NCBI RefSeq assembly: GCF_016834655.1
Contig: NZ_JAENHP010000036.1
Coordinates: 23,453 to 87,452, forward strand
Direction of reading: 5' to 3'
Length of the DNA stretch: 64,000 bases
From: Paractinoplanes ovalisporus
GTDB taxonomy: Bacteria > Actinomycetota > Actinomycetes > Mycobacteriales > Micromonosporaceae
The position numbers and the translations under genes were made by a program. The stretch's first letter is position 1. Each line of letters opens with the position of its first letter. Under the pieces are notes generated by a model, which searched no databases, was not told the origin of the DNA, and was given only the letters and a program-made list of their open reading frames with translations. Below, piece by piece: positions 8,111 to 16,365 of the stretch.

Positions 8111-9610
8111 TCACTCACGGCCGGTCGCGGCGCGCGGCGTGCCGAATGCGGCGACAACGTCACGAAGTTCGTAGTTGACGTAATACCCGTGCCCGTCGAG
8201 GAGGCTGCGCATCTCGTCCAGGGCGGCCCGGCCATCCTTTCCCGTACGGATCATGGTGTAGCGCGCCGCCACGGCCGGTGTGCGGCTCTGCCCCGCCGCG
8301 CAATGCAGCAACACCTGGTGACCCTCGTCACGCAGGGCCGCCACGGCGCGGGCGGCCTGGTCGAGGGCGAACGCCGTGTTCGCGTTGGCCCCGGGCTGAT
8401 CGACCAGCCACACCTGCACCTGGTTCTCCACCGGCACCCGGCCGAACTGGGCCCGCCCGACCCGGCACAGCGACACCACCGCCGTCGCCCCGGCCGCCAC
8501 GGCGTCGGTCACGAGATTGCCCAGGATGACCCCGTCGTCATCGGGATGCGGAGTCATCAGCGCCTGCGGGATCGGCCCCTCCATCCGGTCGCACCCGGGC
8601 CAGCCCACCCGGTCGGCCTTCCCGCCGCCGGCGGTCAGCAGGGCGAGCGCGATCAGGTCGGCGGCCCGCTTGCGCTCCCATCCGTGGACGGCCCGCTGCC
8701 ACTTCAGCGGTGTGGCGGAGGCACCCCACCGGGCGCCCAGCAGCGCCCCCGCGATGGCCGCCACCGTGTCGGTGTCGGTCCCGGCGCCCACCGCCGCATA
8801 CAGCGCGTCGCGCAGGTGGTCACAGGCGAAACTCCCCGCCGCCGGGTCGTCGGCCGGAACCGGGGTGGGCGAGATCGCCGACCAGGCGGCCTGCAGCGCG
8901 GTGACCACGAAGCCGTTGCCGGAGAAATGCGACGGTTCATGCCGTTCGGCGTCGTCGATCGCCGCGACCCACTGCTCGCGGCGCTCGGCCGGGATCAGCT
9001 CGAGCCCCTCCCGCAGCCCGTCGAACGTCCCGTCGAGTACGGCCCGCCGCACGGCCGCGCACCACAGCACACACGCGTCGCCGGCCAGCGGGTCGAAGTG
9101 GGTCAGATCACTCACGGCCCGAGCCGCCTCGGCCATCGCCTCCGGATCCTCGAGATAGGCCAGGGCGACCACCCCCGTACGCATGAGGGAACCGTTCCCG
9201 GCACTCCGGCCGGTCTGCTCGTGCAGCTCACGGGCGGCCTCGCGCATCGCGACACCCAGGCCGTCGATCGGATGATCACGAACCGAGCCGAGCACCTGGC
9301 GGGTCTGCACGCCGATGTCGGTGGCCCCGCCGGCCCGCCATCGCACGAAGTTCGCCGCGATGCGGTCGAGCGCCCACGGTTCGCGCAGGTCGGCCCCGGT
9401 TGCCGCGACCTCGGCGATGCACACCGCCATCTGGGTGTCGTCGCTGTATTCGCCGGGCGCGTAGTCCCCCAGCCCGCCGCCGCTCATCCGCGGAACCTCG
9501 CCGGCCGGCGGCGGAGAGGCGAACTCGTAAGGCACCCCGAGCGCATCTCCGCAGGCCGCCGCCAGCAGCACGCCGGCCACCCGATCCATCTGCACCGCGC
9601 TTCGATCCAT
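8111..9610 (-). CDS. ADP-ribosylglycohydrolase fused to dual-specificity phosphatase
   Basis: A 499-residue two-domain protein from ATG 9610; a TTG 30 bases upstream is also possible, and neither has a clear ribosome-binding site. Residues 1-330 are an ADP-ribosylglycohydrolase: AACGDALGVPYEF, the metal ligands in YSDDTQMA, and GAGTDTDTVAAIAGALLGA near the C-terminal metal site. Residues about 370-499 form a cysteine phosphatase with P-loop HCAAGQSRTP and a DUSP-like helix. The first domain removes ADP-ribose from proteins or small molecules; the second would hydrolyse phosphate esters. The pairing suggests sequential processing of an ADP-ribosyl phosphate or a signalling role. It lies between the GGDEF/EAL gene and the DUF255 gene on the same strand. 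Confidence 0.88.
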   Translation of the reverse strand: MDRSAVQMDRVAGVLLAAACGDALGVPYEFASPPPAGEVPRMSGGGLGDYAPGEYSDDTQMAVCIAEVAATGADLREPWALDRIAANFVRWRAGGATDIGVQTRQVLGSVRDHPIDGLGVAMREAARELHEQTGRSAGNGSLMRTGVVALAYLEDPEAMAEAARAVSDLTHFDPLAGDACVLWCAAVRRAVLDGTFDGLREGLELIPAERREQWVAAIDDAERHEPSHFSGNGFVVTALQAAWSAISPTPVPADDPAAGSFACDHLRDALYAAVGAGTDTDTVAAIAGALLGARWGASATPLKWQRAVHGWERKRAADLIALALLTAGGGKADRVGWPGCDRMEGPIPQALMTPHPDDDGVILGNLVTDAVAAGATAVVSLCRVGRAQFGRVPVENQVQVWLVDQPGANANTAFALDQAARAVAALRDEGHQVLLHCAAGQSRTPAVAARYTMIRTGKDGRAALDEMRSLLDGHGYYVNYELRDVVAAFGTPRAATGRE

Positions 9611-9650
9611 GCGCGGGATTCTTGCGCGCCGGTACGACAAAAACGGGAAG

Positions 9651-12188
9651 CTAGACCGCGTCGTCGGCGCGCAGCGGGCGGATGTTGTCGAGGGCCGCCT
9701 CGGCCAGCTGGGTCAGGGCACCCACGATGCGGTCGGCCGGCATCGGCTTGCAGAAGTGGTAGCCCTGGGCGGTGGGGCACTTGAGGGCGATCAACGCGGC
9801 CCGCTGCTCGGTCGTCTCGACCCCCTCGGCCACCACCCGCACGCCCAGGCGGGCACCGAGCTCGACCGCGCCCCGCACGACCGCCTCGGCCGCCGTCGAC
9901 TCGATCATGTGGTCGACGAACGAGCGGTCGATCTTGATCTCGTCGACCGGGGCCCGGGTGACGATCGCGAGCGACGAGTAGCCCGTACCGAAGTCGTCGA
10001 GCGACAGCTGGATGCCGTGGTCGCGCAGCTCGGCCAGGACCTCGTCGACGATCCGCTCCTCGCTGACCGCGACCGACTCGGTGATCTCGAGGACCAGGTA
10101 GGAGGCGGGCGCCCGGTGCCGGCGCAGCGCCTCGGCGACCTGGGCCGGGAAGCCGGGGTCGAGCAGGCTGCGGGCCGACACGTTGACCGAGACCGGCACG
10201 TCGACGCCGGCCGCGTGCCAGCTTCCGGCGGCCGACAGGGCCAGGTCGAGCACCCGGGCCGTGAACGCCGTGTGCAGCTCGGCCGAGTGCTCGACGGCCG
10301 GGATGAACTCGTTCGGCGAGAGCTGGCCCCGGCGCGGGTGCTTCCAGCGCACCAGCGCCTCGACCCCGGTCGGGGCGGCGGTGACCAGGTCGACCGCGGG
10401 CTGCAGGTTGAGCATGATCTGGTCGTCGGTGGCCAGCGCGTCCTGGAGCTCGGCCAGCAGCGCCAGCCCGTCCGTGGTCACCGCGTCCTGGCTGGCGTCG
10501 AAGACCGAGACCGACACCTGCTGCCGCTTGGCCTGGTGCAGCGCCAGGGAGGCCCGGCGGACCAGCTCGCCGAGGTCGGCCCGGCCCGCGGGCGTGGCCG
10601 CGACACCCACCGCGACCTCGACGGCGAGCCGTACGCCGGAGACCTCCATCGGCCGGATCAGGTGCTCGACGAGCTCGCGGGCGCGGCGCAGGGCCATCGG
10701 CAGCGGCGACAACGCCCGGGCGCCCGAGTCGGTGAGGCCGGCGACGACCGGGATCAGCAGGGCGAACTCGTCGTCGCCGGTGCGGGCCACCAGCTCGCCG
10801 TCGCGGGCCAGCTCGCTGAGCCGGTCGGCGACCTCGCGCAGCAGCTCGTCGCCGTGCCGGTGGCCGAGGGTGCCGTTGACCTCGCGGAAGTCGTTGATGT
10901 CGAGCAGCAGCAGCGCGACCGAGCGGCGCCGGTCGAAGGAGCGCAGCAGCCGGTCGCCCTGGGCCAGCAGGGTGGTGCGGTTGAGCAGGCCGGTGAGCCT
11001 GTCCTGGGTGAGGTCGCGGGTGGACTGCTCCTCGAGTTCGGCCACCCGGGCCCGGGTCGCGGCGTCGTGCAGCGCGCCGGCCAGCACGTCGCCGAAGGCT
11101 GAGATGGCGGCCTCGTCGCGCGGCGCCGGCAGGGTCGGCTCGGCCAGCCAGACGGTCAGTTCGCCGACCGTCTCACCGGCGACCGCCATCGACCGGGTGA
11201 TCGCGGGGCCGGGCAGCCCGGCGATCGCGTTGTCCTGGCCCGGGCCGTCCTGGGCGTAGCCGCGTTCGCCGTCCTGGTCGCGCACCTCGATCTCGACGCG
11301 GCGGGCGCCGAAGACCTCGAGCGCGGCGCCCAGCCCGGCCCGCACCACCTCGGCCTCGGTGCCGCCGGGCAGGGTCGCGGTGGCCGCCGAGAACGCCTCC
11401 CACATGCGACGTTCCTCTTCGGCGCGCAGGTGGAAGCGGTAGGTGCGTTGCAGCAGCCACAGCCCGGGCGCGAACGCGAGCAGCCAGAGCGGGCGGCCGA
11501 CCAGGGCGTGGACGGCGCCCAGCCCGACCGCCACGTTGCCGACGAACATCGGGACCTTCGCGTACGAGGCCCGGACGAGGATCTGCCGAGCCGGCGCGTC
11601 GCGGTGCAACGTGAGGGTCAGCGTCGCCAGCCCGAACGTGACGAGCAGGTAGGTGAGCGCGCCCGCGACCAGAGCGGCCGACATGCGCGGGCTCAGCACG
11701 GCGGCGTCGCCGGACACGAGCGTGGTCACCAGCGTGGCGCCGGCCGCACCGAGGCTCTGCGAGGCGGCCAGGTGGGTCATCTCGGCCAGGTTGCGGTGCG
11801 AGTCCCACCAGGACAGCAGGGCCCACGCCGCGAACGCCCCGACGAGCGTGGCGGCGGGCAGATAACCGGGCGGCGCCACGACGAAGCCGATGATGAAGGC
11901 GGCCTCGCCCCAGCTGACCGACACGAAACCGCGGCCGAGGCGGAAGCGCAGGCGTGCCAGTTGCCCGGCCGCGACGAGGGCGACCACGAGCGCGACGCCG
12001 GCCACTGGGGAGAGTGGACGGTCGGCCGGGAGACCGGCGGGCAGCAGCACACCGAGAACGGCGATGAGAACGGCCGCACCGGCCACGGAAAAGGCCAGTG
12101 CGCGGACCCCTCGGGAACGGCCGGCGAGCCCCGCCACGTCGATCCAGGAACGACGGACGCGGGCTTCGGCGACCGGCGGGGCGGTCAC
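9651..12188 (-). CDS. Membrane GGDEF/EAL c-di-GMP turnover protein
   Basis: An 845-residue protein starting GTG 12188 with GAGG seven bases upstream. About eight hydrophobic segments fill residues 25-250. A GAF-like region follows (about 270-390), then GGDEF (about 400-560) and EAL (about 590-835). The GGDEF signature reads GDDEF (471-475), with Asp at the second glycine, so cyclase activity may be weak or lost. The EAL domain looks complete: VEALVRW, VNVSA, EITES, DDFGTGYSS, EIKIDRSF, AEGVET, AQGYHFCKP. The most likely net role is c-di-GMP hydrolysis, possibly with GTP sensing by the GGDEF domain. It heads the minus-strand gene run down to 3906. Confidence 0.92.
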   Translation of the reverse strand: MTAPPVAEARVRRSWIDVAGLAGRSRGVRALAFSVAGAAVLIAVLGVLLPAGLPADRPLSPVAGVALVVALVAAGQLARLRFRLGRGFVSVSWGEAAFIIGFVVAPPGYLPAATLVGAFAAWALLSWWDSHRNLAEMTHLAASQSLGAAGATLVTTLVSGDAAVLSPRMSAALVAGALTYLLVTFGLATLTLTLHRDAPARQILVRASYAKVPMFVGNVAVGLGAVHALVGRPLWLLAFAPGLWLLQRTYRFHLRAEEERRMWEAFSAATATLPGGTEAEVVRAGLGAALEVFGARRVEIEVRDQDGERGYAQDGPGQDNAIAGLPGPAITRSMAVAGETVGELTVWLAEPTLPAPRDEAAISAFGDVLAGALHDAATRARVAELEEQSTRDLTQDRLTGLLNRTTLLAQGDRLLRSFDRRRSVALLLLDINDFREVNGTLGHRHGDELLREVADRLSELARDGELVARTGDDEFALLIPVVAGLTDSGARALSPLPMALRRARELVEHLIRPMEVSGVRLAVEVAVGVAATPAGRADLGELVRRASLALHQAKRQQVSVSVFDASQDAVTTDGLALLAELQDALATDDQIMLNLQPAVDLVTAAPTGVEALVRWKHPRRGQLSPNEFIPAVEHSAELHTAFTARVLDLALSAAGSWHAAGVDVPVSVNVSARSLLDPGFPAQVAEALRRHRAPASYLVLEITESVAVSEERIVDEVLAELRDHGIQLSLDDFGTGYSSLAIVTRAPVDEIKIDRSFVDHMIESTAAEAVVRGAVELGARLGVRVVAEGVETTEQRAALIALKCPTAQGYHFCKPMPADRIVGALTQLAEAALDNIRPLRADDAV

Positions 12189-12211
12189 GAAAAACCTCGC
12201 CTGAACAGCGG

Positions 12212-12240
12212 CACTGGCGGATGCACGTGCATCTGCAGTG
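12212..12240. promoter_or_regulatory. Imperfect palindrome upstream of the GGDEF/EAL gene
   Basis: The centre is the perfect 14-base palindrome GATGCACGTGCATC (12220-12233), extended by CACTG on the left and CAGTG on the right with one bulge. It lies 24-52 bases before the GTG start at 12188. It could be an operator or an mRNA hairpin; nothing distinguishes these. The rest of 12189-12438 contains no gene. Confidence 0.4.
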
Positions 12241-12438
12241 GAGAAAAACGCGGGCGGGGAATGGACATTTTCGGCGCCCCCTTCCGCGCAGGGATCAGGG
12301 GCGGTTAAGCCCCCGGGCGGAAGGCTAAATCAATACCGATGAACGCAACAGGGCTTGACGCACGACGCGTAGAGGCTTTAAGTCTGACCAATACGGTGAG
12401 TGCTGTCGCCCGGCGCGCGCAAACCGCGTGCGACGAGG

Positions 12439-12795
12439 TCAAACGCGCCGAGTGTCGCCGTCTGCCGACTCGCCGTGACGCTCAGTAGTATCGGCTTTGA
12501 CCTCGTCGTCCGCACCTCCACCGGGGGTCTCCGATCGATCCGCATCAACGTCTCCCGTAGCCTCACCGGCGCCGGAACGGTCGAGATCGGCGTTCAGCCG
12601 AGCGATCTCAGCCTCACGCTGCGTCTGCTTCGCGTCAGGAAAACTGTCGGGAAGCCGACGCAAGCGCTTGTTCATGTTGCGGATCAGCAGAACAGTCGCT
12701 ATGGACATGAGCACAATGACGAACAGGCCCATCGGGCCGGTCAGGCCGCCCGAGCGCGTGTCGCCGAAGTTGTTGACCGCGACGGAGATGTCCAT
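12439..12795 (-). CDS. Small membrane protein, conserved beside mca
   Basis: A 118-residue protein with one transmembrane helix (about residues 21-38, GPMGLFVIVLMSIATVLL), then a basic stop-transfer NMNKRLRRLP and an acidic, polar cytoplasmic tail. In mycobacteria a short membrane protein occupies the same place between mca and the DUF255 gene. Function is unknown. The tail is rich in Asp/Glu/Gly and looks disordered. Confidence 0.75.
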   Translation of the reverse strand: MDISVAVNNFGDTRSGGLTGPMGLFVIVLMSIATVLLIRNMNKRLRRLPDSFPDAKQTQREAEIARLNADLDRSGAGEATGDVDADRSETPGGGADDEVKADTTERHGESADGDTRRV

Positions 12796-12896
12796 AGCCC
12801 GAGACTATGCCTTCAGTCCTGTTTTGGGTGGCGGGCGGGGTGGTCGGACGGGCCTTCAGTCCTGCTTTGGGTGGCGGGCGGGGTGGTCGGACGGCG

Positions 12897-13778
12897 TCAG
12901 TGGGCGTCGACCGACTCGCGGATGCCCGCGAACAGGTCGGACTCGGGGACGGGGCTGTCGACCAGCGAGCGGGCGAGCTCGAAGTCTTCGGTCGGCCACA
13001 CCTTCTGCTGGAGCTCCAGCGGGATCTTGAACCAGAAGCCGTCGGGGTCGACCTGGGTGGCGTGGGCCCGCAGCGCCTCGTCCCGCGTCTCGAAGTATTC
13101 GCCGCACTCGACGCGCGTGGTGATCTTGTCGCCGCGGTCGTCGCGGTCGGCCCACTTCTCGAGCCATTCCGTGTACGGCGACTCGAGCCCCGCCGCGATC
13201 ATGCCCTCGTGCAGCGCCAGCATGCGCGCCCGGGTCCAGCCGGAGTTGTAGTAGAGCTTGCTCGGCTGCCACGGCTCGCCCAGCTCGGGGTAGCGCTCCG
13301 GGTCACCCGCCGCGTCGAACGCCACCACCGAGATGTTGTGGCACATGATGTGGTCGGGGTGGGGGTAGCCGCCGTTCTCGTCATAGGTCGTCATGACGTG
13401 GGGACGGAACTCGCGGATCAGCTTGATCAGCGGGAGGGCGGCGGTCTCGGGGTCTTCCAGGCCGAAGGCACCCTCGGGCAGCGGGGGCAGCGGGTCACCC
13501 TCGGGCAGGCCCGAGTCGACGAAGCCGAGCCACGCCTGCTCGACACCGAGGATCTCGCGCGCCCGGTCCATCTCGGCGCGCCGGATCGACGACATGTTCT
13601 CCAGGACGTCGGGGCGGTCCATCTTCGGGTTGAGGATGCTGCCACGCTCGCCACCCGTACACGTCGCGACCATCACCCGGACGCCCTCGGCAACATAGCG
13701 CGCCATGGTCGCGGCGCCCTTGCTGGACTCGTCGTCGGGGTGTGCGTGCACCGCCATGAGACGCAACTGCTCGGCCAC
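12897..13778 (-). CDS. mca: Mycothiol conjugate amidase
   Basis: A 293-residue zinc amidase starting GTG 13778 with GAGGAG six bases upstream. It hydrolyses mycothiol S-conjugates to glucosaminyl-inositol and a mercapturic acid, a detoxification step. Zinc ligands are visible in HAHPDDE near the N-terminus and YPHPDHIMCH in the middle. The segments TCTGGERGSILNPKMDRP and EYGEP-type loops fit the MshB/Mca family. The full C-terminal extension (ending IRESVDAH) favours Mca over the deacetylase MshB. It is divergent from the DUF4307 gene and marks the host as a mycothiol producer. Confidence 0.95.
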   Translation of the reverse strand: MAEQLRLMAVHAHPDDESSKGAATMARYVAEGVRVMVATCTGGERGSILNPKMDRPDVLENMSSIRRAEMDRAREILGVEQAWLGFVDSGLPEGDPLPPLPEGAFGLEDPETAALPLIKLIREFRPHVMTTYDENGGYPHPDHIMCHNISVVAFDAAGDPERYPELGEPWQPSKLYYNSGWTRARMLALHEGMIAAGLESPYTEWLEKWADRDDRGDKITTRVECGEYFETRDEALRAHATQVDPDGFWFKIPLELQQKVWPTEDFELARSLVDSPVPESDLFAGIRESVDAH

Positions 13779-13889
13779 TGAATTCTCCTCGGACCTGTAC
13801 CCGCGGCAGGCGGGCCGGTGTCGACTGCGAAGATGGACCCTGCCATTCTTGCGGATCCCCCCGACAAGAAACGCACGAGAGGTGCCCAG

Positions 13890-14309
13890 GTGAGCGAGAC
13901 GCGCACCACAGACCCGGTCTTCCCGCCGGGACGGTACGGCAAGCGCCGCTCCGGCCGGCGCCGGCCGGTGCTGCCGATCGTGGCGCTCGTGCTCGTGGTC
14001 GGGGCCTCGCTGCTGCTCTCGGTCCGGCTGTTCCAGCAGTTCGGCCAGACCGACTACGACCCGCAGATCGTGGGCTGGGACGAACCGTCGGCCACCGTGA
14101 TGACCATCCAGTTCAAGGTCCGGGTGCCGGCCGGCGGGGCCGCCGAGTGCATCCTGCGCGCCCGCGACTACGACGGGTTCGAGGTCGGGCGGCGTACGGT
14201 GGTGGTCCGGGCGGCCGGCGACGCGAAGACGATCGACGCGAACGAGACCGTGCCGACCACGGCCCGCGCCAGCGTCGGCGACGTCGTACGGTGCCAAGCG
14301 GCCGCATAG
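13890..14309 (+). CDS. DUF4307 membrane protein
   Basis: A 139-residue protein from GTG 13890 with an AGAGG-type site seven bases upstream; in-frame ATG 13833 would add 19 residues. It begins with a polar stretch ending FPPGRYG, then a basic patch, one transmembrane helix (VLPIVALVLVVGASLLLSV) and an extracytoplasmic beta-rich domain with a cysteine in AECILRARDYDGFEV. DUF4307 proteins are commonly found beside greA in actinobacteria. Function is unknown. Confidence 0.85.
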   Translation: MSETRTTDPVFPPGRYGKRRSGRRRPVLPIVALVLVVGASLLLSVRLFQQFGQTDYDPQIVGWDEPSATVMTIQFKVRVPAGGAAECILRARDYDGFEVGRRTVVVRAAGDAKTIDANETVPTTARASVGDVVRCQAAA

Positions 14310-14470
14310 GGCCGCACCCGCGCCCGTTGAAATAGTGCGAGATCGCGCAAACCAGGCGGCGTGCGTACCGCTGGTAAGCTAAGTAATTCGCTCCGTTCAG
14401 CATCCCCGCCAGTGGTGCTGAGCGCTTTTCCTTTTGATAAGTCGTCCCCCGTTCAGCAAGGAGATCGACC

Positions 14471-14965
14471 GTGTCCAGTTCAGAGGCGCCCAAGACCTGG
14501 CTATCTCAGGACGCTTACGACCGGCTGCAGGCCGAGCTCGACGAGCTGATCGCCGGTCGCCCCGCGATCGCCGCGGAGATCAACGCGCGTCGCGAGGAGG
14601 GTGACCTCCGCGAGAACGGCGGTTACCACGCCGCCCGCGAGGAGCAGAGCCGTCAGGAAGGCCGGATCCTTTACCTGAAGGAGTTCCTGCGCAACGCCGA
14701 GGTCGGCGAGGCCCAGACGGCGAACGAGGTGACCCCGGGTTCCGTCGTGACGATCTACTTCGACGACGACCAGAGCGACACCGAGACGTTCCTGCTCGGC
14801 TCCCGTGAGATCGCCTCCACCACCGACCTCACGGTCTACAGCCCCGAGTCGGCGCTCGGCACGGCCATCCTCGGCGCGAGCGAGGGCCAGACCGTCACCT
14901 ACACGGCGCCCAGCGGCTCCGACATCAAGGTGACCGTGGTGAAGTTCGGCCCGTTCGAGGGCTGA
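14471..14965 (+). CDS. greA: Transcription elongation factor GreA
   Basis: A 164-residue GreA starting GTG 14471, with a strong AAGGAG eight bases upstream. It stimulates RNA polymerase to cleave backtracked transcripts. The N-terminal coiled coil runs from about residue 8 to 75, with the conserved tip acidic residues in EGDLRENGGYHAAREEQ. The C-terminal FKBP-like domain includes SPESALGTAILGASEGQTV. A strong intrinsic terminator follows. Confidence 0.96.
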   Translation: MSSSEAPKTWLSQDAYDRLQAELDELIAGRPAIAAEINARREEGDLRENGGYHAAREEQSRQEGRILYLKEFLRNAEVGEAQTANEVTPGSVVTIYFDDDQSDTETFLLGSREIASTTDLTVYSPESALGTAILGASEGQTVTYTAPSGSDIKVTVVKFGPFEG

Positions 14966-14976
14966 CCAAGCTTTTT

Positions 14977-15010
14977 GAAGGCCCGCGGCGAGCGCCGCGG
15001 GCCTTCTTTA
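14977..15010 (+). terminator. Intrinsic terminator after greA
   Basis: A perfect 13-bp stem (14977-14989 with 14994-15006) closes a four-base loop GAGC, and the 3' side is followed by TTTACTTACT. It begins 11 bases after the greA stop. Confidence 0.9.
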
Positions 15011-15094
15011 CTTACTGACGAGCCCGGATGAAGCGGCTGGTCCAGACTGACGAGCCCGGAAGAAGCGGCTGGTCCACCCCAGATGGAACAGGCG

Positions 15095-16342
15095 CTAAGG
15101 CGTGGTGTCGGCCAGCAACGACACCCGGTATCCCGAGTCGCGCAGCGTGCTGATCAGCGCCGCCGAGTGGTCGGGCCCCCGGGTCTCGACCGAGAGCGCC
15201 ACCTCGGCCTCGCCGAAGCTGAGCCGCGGGCTCTGCCGCGAGTGCGACACGTCGACCACGTTCGCCCGCTGCTCGGCGATCTCGCCCAGCAGCCGGGCCA
15301 GCTCGCCGGGCCGGTCGGTGCAGCGCACCGCGAGCCGCAGGAACCGGCCGGCCGAGGCCAGACCGTGCTCGATCACGCGCAGCAGCAGCATGGGGTCGAT
15401 GTTGCCGCCGGAGAGGATCGCCACCACCGGGCCGTCCGGGGGCGGGGTGTAGGCGCCGGTCAGCAGGGCCGCCACGGCCGCTCCCCCGGCCGGCTCGACC
15501 ACCATCTTGTGCCGTTCGAGCAGCACCAGCAGCGCCGCCGACAGGTCTTCGTCGGTGACCGTCACGACCTCGTCGACCAGCTTGCTGACGTGCGCGAACG
15601 GCAGGTCACCGGGTTTGAGCACGGCGATGCCGTCGGCGATGGTGACCCCGCGGTCGAGCTTGACCGGGCTGCCCGCGGCGAGCGAGGGCGGGTAGGCCGC
15701 CACGCCCGCGGCCTGCACGCCGATGACCCGGATGTCGGGCCGCAGCGCCTTGGCCGCGACCGCCACGCCCGAGATCAGCCCGCCGCCGCCCACCGCGGTG
15801 ACGATCGTGGTCGCCTCGGGGCACTGCTCGAGGATCTCCAGGCCCACCGTGCCCTGCCCGGCGATCACGTCGGGGTGGTCGAACGGGTGGATCAGCACGG
15901 CCCCGGTCTCGGCGGCGAAGAGGTGGGCCGCCTCCAGCGAGTCGTCCACGGTCGTGCCCGCGTACTCGATCGAGGCGCCGTAGCCCCGGGTCGCGGTGAC
16001 CTTGGGCAGCGGCGCGCCCTCGGGCATGAAGACGGTGGACCGGGCGCCGAGCAGGCCGGCCGCGAGCGCGACCCCCTGGGCGTGGTTGCCGGCGCTGGCC
16101 GCGACCACTCCGCGGGCCCGCTCGGCGGCCGAGAGCCGGGCGATGCGGGTGTACGCGCCGCGGACCTTGTAGGAGCCGGCGCGCTGCTGGTTCTCACACT
16201 TGAGCCAGGCCGGGGTGCCGGTGATCTCGGTGAGCGGGCGGGACGGGATCATCGGGGTGGTCTTGACCACGTCGCTCAGCAGCTCACGCGCGGCCCGGAT
16301 GTCGGCCAGCCCGAGCAGATCGAGCGGGTAGGGGGCGTTCAT
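15095..16342 (-). CDS. ilvA: Threonine ammonia-lyase
   Basis: A 415-residue PLP enzyme starting ATG 16342. It deaminates threonine to 2-oxobutanoate, feeding isoleucine synthesis. The PLP lysine is K59 in GSYKVRG, and the phosphate-binding glycine loop is AVGGGGLISG. The C-terminal ACT-like regulatory domain (about residues 330-412) starts at RFLRLAVRCTDRPGELA. With a single ACT domain it resembles the shorter bacterial deaminases. It ends 85 bases past the greA terminator and converges on greA. Confidence 0.93.
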   Translation of the reverse strand: MNAPYPLDLLGLADIRAARELLSDVVKTTPMIPSRPLTEITGTPAWLKCENQQRAGSYKVRGAYTRIARLSAAERARGVVAASAGNHAQGVALAAGLLGARSTVFMPEGAPLPKVTATRGYGASIEYAGTTVDDSLEAAHLFAAETGAVLIHPFDHPDVIAGQGTVGLEILEQCPEATTIVTAVGGGGLISGVAVAAKALRPDIRVIGVQAAGVAAYPPSLAAGSPVKLDRGVTIADGIAVLKPGDLPFAHVSKLVDEVVTVTDEDLSAALLVLLERHKMVVEPAGGAAVAALLTGAYTPPPDGPVVAILSGGNIDPMLLLRVIEHGLASAGRFLRLAVRCTDRPGELARLLGEIAEQRANVVDVSHSRQSPRLSFGEAEVALSVETRGPDHSAALISTLRDSGYRVSLLADTTP

Positions 16343-16365
16343 TGTTTGAATGCTGCCACTCCGGC

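Noticed and set aside
6173..9784. Very long open frame on the plus strand opposite the DUF255 and ADP-ribosylglycohydrolase genes
   Set aside because: It is antisense to two well-supported genes, has no recognisable domain and an Arg/Gly/Val-rich composition typical of GC-rich shadow frames.
9609..11102. Plus-strand frame opposite the GGDEF/EAL gene
   Set aside because: It mirrors conserved EAL/GGDEF codons on the other strand and has no domain.
12189..12438. c-di-GMP riboswitch ahead of the GGDEF/EAL gene
   Set aside because: I could not find the GEMM-type conserved core; only a palindrome is visible.
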